Assembly: GCA_910592205.1 (NCBI GenBank)
Contig: CAJVPJ010000006.1
Span: forward strand, 35,356 to 99,355
From: Paraglomus occultum
Lineage: Eukaryota > Glomeromycota > Glomeromycetes > Paraglomerales > Paraglomeraceae
Length of the DNA: 64,000 bases
Direction of reading: 5' to 3'
Part shown: positions 35,592 to 48,946 of the stretch, one piece after another
Numbering within the stretch: the stretch's first letter is position 1
Layout: every line of letters begins with the position of its first letter
Made by a program: the position numbers and the translations under genes
The notes under the pieces: generated by a model
Told to the model about the DNA's origin: nothing
Databases searched by the model: none
What the model saw: only the letters and a program-made list of their open reading frames with translations

Positions 35592-36821
35592 AATATTGAA
35601 GTATTATTAAATCTTTGCTATAGACAGATCCTGTACATTTGCTCACGTTTTTAATGTGATCTTGTTTGCTATTGGTTTTTGGGATTTTGCGCTTTTGATT
35701 ACTTTCATAACTTGTCTCGTCCAGATTGCAGATTTTTTTTCCCCCAAAACGATGATCAATTGTATTTCCCAAGCCGTTGATGTGGCTCGCGTAATGCTAA
35801 CTTTTGAGTCGAACCGTCTTCCCCAGAACGGCAGACCTTACAAAAACAGCCTCAGAAATTGATACCCTTTGAATCTCTATTACTATCTATAAATTCTTTT
35901 TTACAACCCACTAATCATTTTAGATCAAGGAAGATATTATCGCTTCTTATGCACTTATTTATGACGACGAAACTATCATAATATACAATAATAAAATTAT
36001 TCGTCACATTCATTGCTGGACTTTTTTATCCAAATATCACTCTTGACGTTTGCAGAAACTATACCCTCCTAATTGTTCAAAACCATTAAACTATCTAGGA
36101 CTAATGTTAATTATATTTTGTTTCTATCCATTCGTCTTAGCGCGAGTAAAAAATTTCATCTTTAAAAACTAACCAACACTAATATTAATTATGTTTTGTT
36201 TCTATCCCATTCGCATTATAGCGCGAGTAAAAAAATTTCATCTTTATTTCCATGCCAAGCCTGAACGATGATGGGATTTTGATGACGCGTATCTGCGCAA
36301 GTTTTAGCATGAGAGCTGATACAATGAAATTCTCACGTGTATCAAGCAAAACATGTACTTTGGCAATTCTCATTAATTCCAAGTTTGGGATGGGTATTTT
36401 TGATGGGAGAAAAATTTTTGTACGTCATCTGTTTTCGTAACGGAAAGTCTTCCCGCTTTGCCAGGCTTACCATTTATACATTAGACTTTTTGACGAGTTT
36501 TTGTCGCGTGTAACTTCTACGGGGGGAAAGTTACCTAACATCTACAAGTATTACAAATTGATAGGGATAATTTTGTCACGTGTTTTTGATATCGTAAAGT
36601 CGCATGATGCATACAACGATATTGCTAACTTTGCGAGTCGTATGTTCTCCAGTAATGTACATGTCACACATCAGCCATAATAGAGAAAAAATACCAAAGC
36701 CGTCCCTTTTATTAAGTTAATTTTACGGGTTGGATAACACCATTCAATGTATATTGATTAAAACATGCCGTCAGCAGTGTAATTTTAGTTTAATTTTAAT
36801 ATATTTAAAGTATATTGTAAA
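35592..36821. other. Spacer between convergent genes, with a tandem duplication
   Basis: No gene recognised. It contains a duplicated block of about 65 bp: CTAATGTTAATTATATTTTG near 36100–36165 and CTAATATTAATTATGTTTTG near 36178–36247. Both copies contain GCGCGAGTAAAAAA(A)TTTCATCTTTA. Confidence 0.6.
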
Positions 36822-39053
36822 TTATTCTTCCTGTCTCGCTCTCTGCTGGACAACCAAATCTTTTCCAGTAACCCGTTTATAGATATCTTTCACATCAGCG
36901 CACACCGACTCAAAGTGAGATGTGGCATCATACGAGCGAGAGATGAAGACGCCGTCCTTTGTACCATCTTCAATTGGTTCTTGGAGATCAGATTTATAGA
37001 CAAACCTAAATATCGGGTTTGAATGAATGAGTGATCATGTAACGACTTGCAGCAAGTATAAACAATCCATGTCGTTCTCTAAATTTCAACTCACTTTTCT
37101 TTGATAGGGCCCAAAAGTTTTAATCCAGGTTGAAGTTCGGCCTCCGGATTGTCAGTTTCCACAATAGTAGAAACAATAGCGAGGTAATAGTTCTGTGCGC
37201 ACACAAAGTGGGTGTTTGAAAGACTTGCAACATAAATGTCTGTGAAAAGTAATAAAAATATTAACATGATGAGGTATAACATTAGCAACCTTGGACACTT
37301 CTACACTGAGAAAAGTCTTTGTCCGTACCATGTTTCCTCTTGGCTTGATTCTGAGGAATAATAATTTGAACTGAATTCATGTTTGAATCCGTATTCGGTA
37401 TCGGATGGGTAAGAATGCATATAGCACGAACCACTTCCCCGACTTTTCGCACTTTGCTCGTGAAGTACGATGGATCACCAATAACCTGTTTCGCTCTGGC
37501 AGTCTACAGGTGTGATATTGATTAATGAGATTTTGCAAACGTCAATTTTACAAGTGCATTCATCAAGTTACCTCATTTTCAGAACGCACTCCGACCACTT
37601 TGCCATCCTCGTAAACGATCTCGTCGATTTGTTTGTTCAACATATAAGTACCGCCGTAGATGGCACTCAGACTGCATATCCAAAACAGAGACACAGTTCA
37701 GGCTTTCATGAATACGCGCGTTGTCGTTTTGTTTTTTTTTTGTAAATCTTAAACTCACCGTGCAAAACCTTGAGGCAATTCACCCAACCCATACAAAGGA
37801 TAGATATAGGGACTCTTGAGATTTGGAAAGCGTGTTACCGAAGTAATGTATAGAATGATCCTTTCGTACGTCTCGCGGGCAGAACGTTCAAGATATCTAT
37901 ATGGAAATAGCACATACACGCACGCGCGCGCATTGACGAGATTACGTATTAATACATTGGTAATTTTAATGTGTGCGATAGATTGCTCAGACTTTATACT
38001 TACGAATCGTCCAAATATAGAGCCATGGCATGACCAACAAACTCTCTTGTTCCAGGCTCAAGACGGAACTTATCATACACGGCCGACATTGTGGTAGTGT
38101 CCAGATTAACACCTTGTAAGAAAAAAAAAACGTTTACCATGAAATTAATACCCAGTGACTGCTTGGAGGAGGGGGGGAAAAACTCTACAAATAATACCTT
38201 GATGGGTGCTCGGATCGTCATCATTCCACTTTTGCAAAAATTCCAAGAAATTCTTTAGTCTCCTCTTTTCAAACATTCCCATCAAAGAACTAGTCAATGC
38301 ATCTTGCTCAGAGGCAGGCACTTTATAAATCTTTTCGCCGCTTGCGACATAAGATCCCGAAATATCTTTAAACTCGATATATCGCGTGACGTCAGTATGA
38401 ATGAGGATCTTGACCAGTTCACCATTGGCCATCATGAACTTTGGAATGAGATCGACATTCCAATCGCGATCTCGCCCATATTCATCGGGTTTCGTTCCGC
38501 CTGGCCGAAATTTACGATAGAGCTAAAAACACATTGCATGATACAAGTTAGCACTCGAATAAGAAACAAAAGCTTTTATGAAACGCATTCTATAGATACT
38601 CTTTTTTCTACCATGTATGCTAACAAGATCGGGTGAATGGGATGGGATTACACGATAATGGTTTCACCCCGTTAAAAAAACTCGTTGCAATTTGCGATTA
38701 ATCGACTCATCTAATTATCATTCGTAACAAGCTCCCAGGTAAATTTCCCATCACCCACGAGTTTGGCTCGCGACACTGGCCACCCAACAAAGGTTTCATG
38801 ACGTACCCGCGTCAAGTCCAGACTAGCGCTCTCACCACCATAATAGTCGTTCCTGTCCATGTGAAGGACTTTCTTGCCCTCGACAGACAGTAAACCAGAT
38901 AGAATACATTCTGTCAAGCCGGTACCCAAGACAATAACATCATATTCTTCATCCTGCAAGACGAAACGTCAAAGAAGCAAGTGTTGAGCATTAGACTAGT
39001 CCAAACAGGCTATTGACACGTATCCATCAATAGTTAATAATATTATTCACCAT
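36822..39053 (-). CDS. GDI1: Rab GDP-dissociation inhibitor
   Basis: Nine exons on the minus strand: 39053–39051 (ATG only), 38953–38807, 38522–38198, 38112–38004, 37896–37759, 37671–37572, 37503–37329, 37239–37095 and 37005–36822, in frame to 441 residues (yeast and human about 450). Exon 2 opens DEEYD and continues with [19 protein letters not shown] and [11 protein letters not shown], the first conserved region of GDI/REP proteins. [29 protein letters not shown]-type sequence and YGGTYMLNK follow. GDI extracts GDP-bound prenylated Rab GTPases from membranes and recycles them, and is usually essential. The C-terminal helix matches GDI more than Rab escort protein by length. The gene is convergent with the NDUFA9/Coq11-like gene. 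Confidence 0.96.
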
Positions 39054-40800
39054 GGTGCAGAGGGTAAAGTATTAGATTATCTGCCAAGAAAGTCCTTAAA
39101 AAACCTTAATCGAGCACTGGAAAAAAAAAGAGATACACGAGAGAGTATCCGCAGAAGGGAACCAGTTTTCCTCCTTTAAGGGGTAAAAGCAAATAATACC
39201 TTTGGGCCGCAGTTTGATATGTATGATTGGTTTGGACTATATATCTGTACAACAAGCCAAATTCGATAACGTTAGAGGTGATAACGATAAACGTTAACTG
39301 AAAAATGAGCATAGTTACCATAATTGGTAAATTATTCGAGTTTTATTTACCCTCTTGTTTCCTATATGCAACAAATGTTAACATGCCCAATAAAATATGC
39401 TCTATTCTATTCGAGAAATTACTTTCGTGAAACGGGCCCATCACCACTGTCAAAAACGACAAGCCTTGAACAGATTTATCGTGCCATAATCAATGACGTC
39501 CGCGGACGCCTATTTTGAGATCTCATCATCACGTGCTCAACATTCCGACTTCTTGGCATTTAAAGTTTTTCTTTTTTGCTGCTTCTAAAATCTAAATCTT
39601 CCAAAAAAGATTTTTGGTTCTATTTAGATGAAGAGGGGGTTTCAACAAGACGTTTAAAGGTCTTTTTGTGTTGATGCGTTGGAAAAACGGGGCCACGTTT
39701 TGAAAATATAACACTTTGTGGTCTTATTTATGTCGTGGTCGGTTGCCTATAAAGTCTTTAAAGTTGCAAATTATTTACTTGCCTATTGGTACATTTTTTG
39801 ACGCTTGCTTTCTTTTCATGGTCCCTTTAATAAGAGACACATGTCTGTTTGATCTTGCTTAAATATTGTGCTTTATTCTCGGGATTCTTTGCAGCGATTT
39901 GAATTCTACGATTCGTGCAAGCACGGTTTAGACGGTGGTTTAATATTAATATCCAGTTGATCATATCGGATGAGAAAAGTTGTTGCGCGCTTGTTCGACA
40001 AACATCGGAATGAAGCATTCGTAATGTTCGAGATGAATCTTTTTCTTTTTTTATTTATTTATTTATTTATTTAACGGCGTTGTTGCGCGTCTAGTCTATA
40101 CATTGCAAAAGAAGTAACGTTTTAGAGTCAAGCTTGGCGGTAAACTCGGTTTTTCCGCAAAAAACCTTCTGACGCCAAGGATAAAAGGATAAACTCTAAT
40201 TGTTTCAAGAATTCTGCTGCCGAAAATCGGTATTTATCAAATATAGACTAAATCAGCTTTTTTAAATTAAATGTGCACAATTAAAGATGTGATGAATACG
40301 ACATGGATTTTTGACTAAAACATTCATACAATAAGAATGTCAAGGAGGGGGGGGGGGGTTGTGGGACATGGCCTGGCCTGAGGGTTTGTTTCATTGCGGT
40401 AAAACTTGCGCTTTTTCGAAAGAAAGTTTTGTTTGTGGCGAACTCAAAAGGTTGCCAAACATTGGCGTTTCAGGGCATTGTAACGATTGATACGCGTACT
40501 ACTAGACTTGTTTCTGCAACATGTGATTTTTTTAGAGTCACTTTTTATCTGATTTATACGATAACGATATAACGATACATATAAAACTTTTTTAGCCACT
40601 GTTAAGAAATTGCCATAAAAGTCATCATCTTAGTATTAATTACGAGGCTTTTGATGTATGCACATGTAAACTTATGCGCCACAACGGTCATATCAACTAT
40701 ATCATGCATGCTGGCTTTATCGAGAATAACACTCGGATTCTAATCTAGAACCTACGCTATTACAATTATGGAGAAAGCGCATGCTTATTTAAGCAACCAA

Positions 40801-41118
40801 TCATTTGATCTTTTCCGGATTTGAGAAATAATATTTTAATTTATCTTTACCATCTTTATAATCCAAACAAGCAGATCGATCAAGAAGATTGATCTCTGCA
40901 CAATTCTTGCAAGTTTGGTTTATTGGGGGCTGTAGCTGGATCAAGTTTTTTAGGGTCTTGTAACAATTTCTGTTACAACTTCTGTTACAACTTCTGTTAC
41001 AATTTCTGTTACAACTTCTGTTGTAATTTCTGTTGTAACTTCTGTTGTAATTTCTGTTGTAATTTCGGCTACAATTTCTGTTATTAATTTCTGTTACAAT
41101 TTGGCTTGAGCAAAACAA
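40801..41118 (-). CDS. Doubtful 105-residue frame containing an NRN[Y/C] repeat
   Basis: ATG at 41118. The first half is encoded by the 12-bp minisatellite and reads as Asn-Arg-Asn/Ser-Tyr/Cys units; the second half (INQTCKNCAEINLLDRSACL ... NPEKIK) has five lysines near its end and several cysteines and looks less random. There is no signal peptide and no recognised domain. It may be a chance frame: the minisatellite contains no stop in this phase. I list it because the non-repetitive half remains open too. Confidence 0.2.
   Translation of the reverse strand: MFCSSQIVTEINNRNCSRNYNRNYNRSYNRNYNRSCNRNCNRSCNRSCNRNCYKTLKNLIQLQPPINQTCKNCAEINLLDRSACLDYKDGKDKLKYYFSNPEKIK
40965..41102. repeat. 12-bp minisatellite, about 11 units
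   Basis: Unit AA(T/C)TTCTGTTAC or AA(T/C)TTCTGTTGT. The two variants cluster: the GTTAC type at the left, GTTGT in the centre, then GTTAC again with one AATTTCGGCTAC. This pattern suggests local unit amplification. Confidence 0.9.
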
Positions 41119-42611
41119 ATTTCCAAAACGAAAAATCTTATCTATTATCGTTATTATTTATTTTCTTGTGGATATTGATGTAACATCACAAAAATGTTCC
41201 ACAAGGTTCTGGGGGGCTACGAAACAAACCGGATTTATGTGTATATATTTCAAGTATTGTTTTATATTATAGTCATGGCGTTCAACACACAATTTGGAAA
41301 TCCTTTTTTTTCCACCTCTTTCCTACCTTGGTTCCTGATTCGAGCTTTTTTTTTTCCTTGTGTTCCGTAAACTTTAATCATTTTACCCCGCATTTTCAGC
41401 ACACGATGATTGTGTTTCCTTGGGGGGGGGGGGGGCAGACAACAGTGATCAAAAACCTAATTCGGAGAAATGCGAAAAGAAATAATAGATGGATTAATTA
41501 AACTGTTCATCAAATATATAAAATGTAACATCAAACCAACAATGTATTACATTCTTCATCGGTACAACGATAATAAATGTGTATTTGTAATTGTAATCAC
41601 CTATGTGCTATGATGATAATGAATGCGTCATATATGTTCATGACATCCTTTTTCATAAATCAAGGGCGTAAATAAAAAATGCAAGCAGGGAGGGTGCAGT
41701 GATGAAAAATATATTTGTTTATAGAACAAGGATTAGAAATGGTGTTGGTTTTGTATCTTGCCCCGACGTATTCGATGTAAAATATTTATGCGTTTGTATT
41801 GTACTGTATTATGTATGTATGTATGTATTAGTATGGGGGGATGTGTGTTTGTTATAAATAGCTGGGGTAGAGATATCACATGAATAAGGAGGTCAGCCTC
41901 CAAAGATGACACACACAATAGAAGATGGCTGTCTTTATCACATGATATGACACAACATATGATCTATCATATATACAATATTAATATATCACACGCATAT
42001 ACTGTATTATATTATGTATAGTATAATAAAATTTTCTATTTTGCCTTCATTTTCGTTTGACAATCTTTTTTTTCTCTCTCTACAATCAACCCGTTTTTAT
42101 CATTCATGACCTTTTAAGTACATAGTCTTTTTTCTTTCACGAGTCTCTCTTATCTCATACCGACGGTCGGTTTTTTCTGAAATTCACACACTCATCCAAT
42201 CATCAACCTTGCGTAAACAAGTTTATTATGCTTTTACACTAATATATACATATACTAAAACAATAAACCCTCGTGATATGGTATTTCTTTTGTATACCCC
42301 ACACTTTTCTACTGCCTGATATGGGAGAAACTAAAAAAACTCTCCGGATGAGTGGTGTTCAGGTGAGTATCGAGGAGCAGTAACAAAGATGCAGGTGGAA
42401 TTGGTTGAATGGTGCGTGGGACACTATCGAGGAAAAAAAATTGAATGGGATTTCAATAAGCGAGCATTGTATTGGTTTATACCAATAGGTCAGCATTTAT
42501 GACTTAATTGACAGATGCAAGTAATAAATATATAGAATAGCATAAAGATGAAAGTGTGACATGTATGACGCATTTCCATCAGATATTAAACTATGTATTA
42601 TATAATTATAT

Positions 42612-42738
42612 GCTATGTATGTTGCGTGTTGTGTATGTGTGTATGTGTGTATGTATGTATATGTTGTATGTTGTTGTATGTGTTGTATGTTGTTGTATGT
42701 GTTGTATGTTGTTGTATGTGTTGTATGTTGTTGTATAA
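42612..42738. repeat. TG-rich repeat with 19-bp period
   Basis: A (TATG)-rich lead-in, then about four copies of a 19-base unit built from TGTTGTATGT and TGTTGTATG. Confidence 0.85.
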
Positions 42739-44884
42739 TTGTATATTGCATGTCCCATAACACAATGACATTAATTAAAAATCCTTATAAATTATACAAA
42801 AAACACCGAATTTCAAAGAGAAGAGGGGAGCTTGCATACAATGTCCAAGTTATGCGAGCTCATTATTAATTACGTACTGAGTGGTTAATGGTAGAATTGG
42901 GAATAGCATGGTTTTACAAATTAGATCTGCTCAATCTGCATCAATCGAGAGTTCATCTCGTTAATGGAGATGAAGAAAAAGAGGGAATAGGAAAGCGGGG
43001 GGGGGGGGAAACATTTCTAATGACATTTTCTTTTCTTTTCTCTCTCTCTTCATGTAATATGACATCAAGACACAACTACCATGGGCCCGTATTGTTGAAT
43101 GTTGACCACTCGAATTGACCCCCCCCCCTTCTTTACAATAAGGGAAAAAAAAACTTGTTTCAATTTTTTTTTACCCCACATCCCACCCTTTCGGAAATTC
43201 CAAATATAGATCTTTTAGATGATTTTGGTCCCAGGTGAGTTATCGGTCATTCCGTAAGACAAAACCTTGCTAATCTATAAACAGTCGAAGATATATGCAC
43301 AAAAAAAGCCCAATTGAAACACATAACGCATACACATATAACACAGTCCACCATCTAGACTGTTTAGATGATAATCTTGTATTACATCTAAGTTCGGACG
43401 GAAATGCTGATGATGGTACTCCGGGATCTTAAACATCGTATGTTAAACATCGTATGTTTAAACATCGTATGATGAGGGGAGAGAAGGGGGGAGACTGAGA
43501 GAAAGTGGGGTTGGGGTTTGGGGAAAAGAGAAAGACAGAGGGAGAAAAAGTGGGGAGAGAGAAAAAAAAACGAGGGGAGAATTCCTGCTGACCCAGCTGA
43601 CCCACCGGTAATTGAACTGAATCAAGTCCAAATTAAAATATACATGTATTATTTTTATCAATGCAGTGCAGAGCATTGTTTTTTCTATTGTCTACACACA
43701 TCCAGTCAGTCATACGGGCCTGCGTTGGTACTCTCATTTCTTCAATGGCTGGGGTAGAGTACCCCGGTCCCCCTCCACAGTAAACATTTGCCAAAGATGG
43801 ACTTTTTCATAGGGAACGCAAACACATACAAACTCGCCGATAAATCAGTGCTTTTGCATTCCGCAAAATATACGTTGAGGGGGGTCCAATAAATTGCAAC
43901 CGAATGGTAGCGTGTAAAGCGATCATCAATCAATGGACAAATGATATGACTGCCAGCAAGTACAACGGGATAAAGGCAAGTCCAGAGTCTGTTAATTGCG
44001 AATTGTGTGTACGTACATCTTTTCTTTGTATACACGCTCATTTTCGAGCCAAGTAAAAAACTTGCATTGTACTGGTCGCACGCATTTTTTTCCACAATCA
44101 AACATATTATTTATATGGGCTCAACAAGTTCCTTGCATGCAACAATGCATTTAATTGCAGTTGATATGGAAAAACACCCCCCCCTTTTTTTTTCTCCCCA
44201 TTCTTCACTCCCCCCGTCCTCATTCAATCACAGTTTATCCTTTCACACCTCACATCATTGAATTGTCCGATTGTTACAGGGAGGGCTTTTTCTTTCTTTC
44301 GATAAGACGGGTTATAGAGTCTTTTCGCTTTTTCAATTATTGAATTGAAGGAAAGGGGGATGTGGTGTATTTCATCTGTGTGCGACAATACATTCCACAG
44401 CCTTATGCTGATCGGCAAAGAGTGCAGCCCTGGTAATGTATAATACAAAGAGCTACTGAAACGTATCCATAGTAAAAGATGACGATGACTGATGACTGGA
44501 TGTCTGGATGTCTGGATGATTAAGAGAATGATGTATATAATAACGTTAGCGATAGTGTGGATTGATAATGATATTGGCTCAGAATTGTAGTAAATGGGAC
44601 TTACTGTATGACAGTTTTAATGAGGCGGGCTTATCGCTATGCTATGCCATGCTATACTATACTACACTATACTATACTATACGATACTATACTATACCTA
44701 ACACCCCCCCCTTATCTTAAACCAATGTGGTACATAAATATTAATATACAGTAAATAGTGTTGATGTTACTTGTGTAAAATTCCGTTAGTCATATGCGAA
44801 AACATGTAATCCGCTCTAGAATTTTAACAAGTTCAAAGACACACACACACACACCAATTGTTTTGTAATTGTTGTAATTGTCCT

Positions 44885-44916
<32 letters not shown>

Positions 44917-45394
44917 TAACCGTTTAGACGTTTCTTGGCATACGAAACGTTCTAGTCCTTTTCTCTCTCACACACAGCTATACTTAATTTGTACATTCGT
45001 ACAGGCATGACCATCATGCTTGACCGTTATACCTTTCGTTGTGAGTTACATACATGATAGTCCATATATGGTGAATTATCCTACCGGGGTATTATATTGT
45101 ACAACTAAAAGATAAGAATAAGGAACGAAAGATTTCATTTTTAAACGTATACGATGGTTGTGGAGCGTACTTTTGTATGATAAACTCTTTTTGTCAATAG
45201 GATCGTAACGCAAAATAGAGCGAGTTGAAGGATGGGCGGAATAATCGGCAAAAATGGTAGGGGGTGGTGATTACAAAGTGTGTGATAAGGAATTGTTAGT
45301 CGAGGGGGTGTTTGGAAGGGAAAGAAAGGGAGGGGGTGTGTGTGTGGATAGGTTGAGTGTGGATAGGTTGAGTGGGTGGGTGGGTGTGGATGGA

Positions 45395-45492
45395 TATGTA
45401 TTAGGTGTGTATGTACGGATGTGTATGTGTGATGTGTATATACGGATGTGTATATACGGATGTGTATGTGTGATGTGTATATACGGATATGT
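45395..45492. repeat. GGATGTGTAT-type tandem repeat
   Basis: Purine/TG-rich tandem array of (TATACGGATGTGTATGTGTG)-like units, imperfect. Confidence 0.75.
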
Positions 45493-46477
45493 GTTGGATG
45501 AATGGAAAAAGAGTAGAAACCCAATTTTTCAAAAATGAGACCGAATATGCCCAGCGTTTAGTGTAAAAGAGGCTAAAGAGTTCACATCTCGCCCTAACTT
45601 GAAGGGAATGGCGCAATGTTAGTTTTCTAATTAGTGTAAAGTAAATTTGACAAAAGTGACAGCGGGTGAGAGTATTTGTGAATAACTGAAACGGTAGCGA
45701 TAATAGTAAATAGTCTCAATAATGAATGGAATATAATAAAAATAAACAAGACGATTTTCCACTATTTATTGTTCCTATTGTTGTTATTGTATGTTGTTAT
45801 GTGTTGTTATGTGTTGTTGTGTGTTGTTATGTGTTGGCTAACCGTAATCTGCCTGTTCTAGTTCCGCATACTTATTAGACATGCATAAGCCAATGAGTAA
45901 TACTTACTACATGAGGGAAGAAAAAAAAAGTGAGATGAGATTGTAGAATGGTGGTATGTAACGGGGAGTATACGAGAGAGAGTGAGTGGATGAGTGAGTG
46001 GATGAGCGAGAGTGAGCGAGTGAGAGAAAGAGAGAGAGAGACAATGTCTACGCATGGGTTTGTTCATTGTTGTTTGCTACTTTTACTTTCTACTCTACTG
46101 CGTATCCCCCCCGAAAAAAAACCTGTTTGCTTTGATAATGACTTTCTTATCTGCAAGGCATGACCATATTGGTTATCTGACTATGGTACAAAGGAGACCA
46201 CCTGATAAGAAAATCATCAGCGGATTAAGCGATAAGAACCGGAAAAAAAAAAGTCGTCCCATTACAAGGTTAGCATCGAATCCGAGTGTTTATGAGTTAA
46301 AGTTTGATTTTCATATGGCTGCAATTGATTTGTAAGATAAATAATATATAGTGGCACTTATAATAAGGCAATAATGGCAAATTTAAGGCAAAATAAACCC
46401 AATAGAGTCAAGGGCCACACACACAATAGTCAAACACAATAAGTCAACAAGGCCACACCACACGATAGAGTCGAGAG

Positions 46478-46575
46478 GCAACACATATACACATATACAC
46501 ATATACTACACATACACACATACACACATACAATACACACATACACACATACACACATACGCACACACATATATA
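46478..46575. repeat. ACACATAC microsatellite
   Basis: Imperfect CACATACA/CACATATA repeats over about 90 bp. Confidence 0.85.
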
Positions 46576-47582
46576 CATGTACGAACATGTACATACAACC
46601 AATTCCGGTAGTAAGAACATAGAATAACAACCATAGTCTTGTAATAACATCAGACAACCCTTTCTTTCAACCATGGAATTATATGCTTCTCCTTTTGCAC
46701 TAGTGCCAAAACAACGTTCCTGTCAAAGAATAGAGGCCGAGAAAAAAATGCATGCATTTCTGCAAGTTGTAAACAGTACAAAAATCTCGCTAAACTGGAA
46801 TTGTAGAAATAATACTGTACGAAACACATGAAAGTTTTCTTTGTTGTCATGGGTTTACTAATAAATGATTTCGAATAGAAGATGGTGATTTTGTTTTCAT
46901 TATGTGGCAAGATGACATGTTTTCCATAAGATCTTTCGATGATGTAAAAGAAAAAAAAAAGGCCGAGTCTATTAAACTATTTGAAAAACTCATTATAAGT
47001 ACTGCATCACGAGATCACACCTGACTAATACTAATAGCTTGGAAACTAAACCAACTCATCACATCACATCATATCGCATGTCCCTTTCGATTATTATTTT
47101 TGATTTCTTTCTTTTTTCGTTCTATTCCTTATATTTTTTTTCCTGTTTCTTCCCATGCCATGCAAGTGTTCGGCTACCGAACAAACAATGAATGCAAATC
47201 ACCATGAAACAGGAAATATACCCATAGATTATAATGTTTTCAAAGTAATATATAGTAATATACATAGACACTATAATTATAATGGCAATCATGATCGTGA
47301 TGGGCGGTAATAAGAACTGGTACCGCAACTACTTTCAAACATTGTTATTTATTTATTGTTACAAAACTTCATTTATTTACCGTTAATACCTTTTTGCTTT
47401 TGCTGCAAGTCGGTTCCCATTCGGCAAATATACACTTTTGGTCGATCATTTCTTATTTGTTGTGAACCGGGTTCTTTGCTGATTATTGATGTGTACCAAT
47501 TATGGTTTGATTAAGTTCCGTTTTTGTATGCATCTTTTTCGCGTTAGAGCGAAACATAACAACAGTCGATTAGATCAAAGCC

Positions 47583-47702
47583 ATGGCGCTAGAAAACTTC
47601 GGAGAACCAGGCATCGAAGGTGATGAGGCTGTTCATATTGTTTGCTTGGCGCTCTCTCTCTTTTCTATGACAGCGTCATTGACAAGAAAACGTGGTGAAT
47701 GA
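47583..47702 (+). CDS. Doubtful 39-codon frame in the gene-free interval
   Basis: ATG lies in a strong context (aagccATGG), and the first 12 residues (MALENFGEPGIE) have coding-like composition. A GTGATG follows as a possible splice donor; the frame otherwise runs to a TGA at 47700–47702. It could be a first exon or a short upstream frame of an unseen transcript. No matching downstream exon was found, and its phase does not join the CSL exon at 52094. Confidence 0.2.
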   Translation: MALENFGEPGIEGDEAVHIVCLALSLFSMTASLTRKRGE

Positions 47703-48186
47703 CGACGACGACGTATGGATGGTCCTGATAAGAATAGATTTCACAATAAAAATGAGCATTTTAAGATATGCCACAAAATATGCATGGCATGGTCCGTTCT
47801 CATAAGCTCAGCTAAAATGTTTACATAAGAGAGGCGTAGTAAATGTTTCTAAAATAATCATCTGGTGCTTGTATGACAGGAAAGCATGCTTTTATTAAAC
47901 CATTATAATTGTATATGGCCATATATTATATACATACTGCATATATTGTATTATTGTATTATACTATAATTTTTAACGTATATTCTAACCAATTACGTAT
48001 CTCGACACATTCACGATCATTATATCTAAACCGTGTGATCGAGGAGACCCCTACACAAGGGAAGGGGCATAAAAAAGGCCATGGACGTATCCCACATATC
48101 ATATATCCCATGTAGTCCATGTGTACATGTGTCATGTGCTTCATTATAAACATATTAACTGATCAATTCAATAAGGCGATGCATGC

Positions 48187-48361
48187 AAACGACTGCAACA
48201 ACAACAATAGCAACGACAAACGATAACTACTACAACAACAACAATAGCAACTACTACAACAATAACAGCAACTACAACAATAACAACGACGACGACGACT
48301 ACTACTACTACAACTACAACGACAATTACAACTACTACTAACGACAATTACAACAACAATT

Positions 48362-48392
<31 letters not shown>

Positions 48393-48480
48393 CTACTACT
48401 ACTACTACTACTACAACTACTGCTATAACCATCATCACCGTCATCATCACCATCCATCATCATCATCATCGTCCGCCATC
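48187..48480. repeat. CAA/CTA/CGA trinucleotide block
   Basis: About 290 bp of mixed ACA, ACT and ACG trinucleotides, ending in CATCAT. The minus strand reads as a long poly-Val frame only because of the repeat. Confidence 0.9.
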
Positions 48481-48900
48481 ATCCGCCCATCATCACCGCT
48501 GTTTGTTATTATTATCACAGTGCGTGTATGTTTACTTTAATATGTCCATTTAAGTTTGTAATTCAGCTCAAGTAAGAGAAGAAAAAAAAACTCTTTTTTT
48601 CTCCAAAGTTTCCCGTCATTCCTGGATTAAATATGAACTCGGAGAACATATTAGATCTAATACCCTTTAAATATTAAAAACAAACTTTAATGGTTGTGTT
48701 AATAGCCAGTTAGGACGACAATTATTAGAAGTTACATCATTTGTACGTCTGAGCGTAAATCTATGACGTTAACTGTAGCACACATGGTGGTACCTATAAA
48801 GCTCATAGGCTTGTAACAACTATTCAGTTAGTTATTTATTTATACCACAGCATTTCGGGCTAAGATTGCGCGATGACATTATACCTTAAATGTCTTGGTC

Positions 48901-48946
48901 CTTTTTCTTTCTTTCTTTCTTTCTTTTCTTTCTTTTCTTTTACCTT
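48901..48946. repeat. (CTTT)n polypyrimidine tract
   Basis: CTTT units, continuing as T/C-rich sequence to about 49040. Confidence 0.85.

Noticed and set aside
42497-42869. Frames in both directions over the TG-rich repeat
   Set aside because: Repeat translation (Val-Val-Cys or Thr-Tyr) with no independent support.
47583-47622. Joining the short frame at 47.6 kb to the CSL exon
   Set aside because: Phase 1 at the possible donor does not match the phase needed at 52094.
48163-48453. Minus-strand frame with poly-Val and poly-Cys
   Set aside because: Translation of a trinucleotide microsatellite; no start context or domain.
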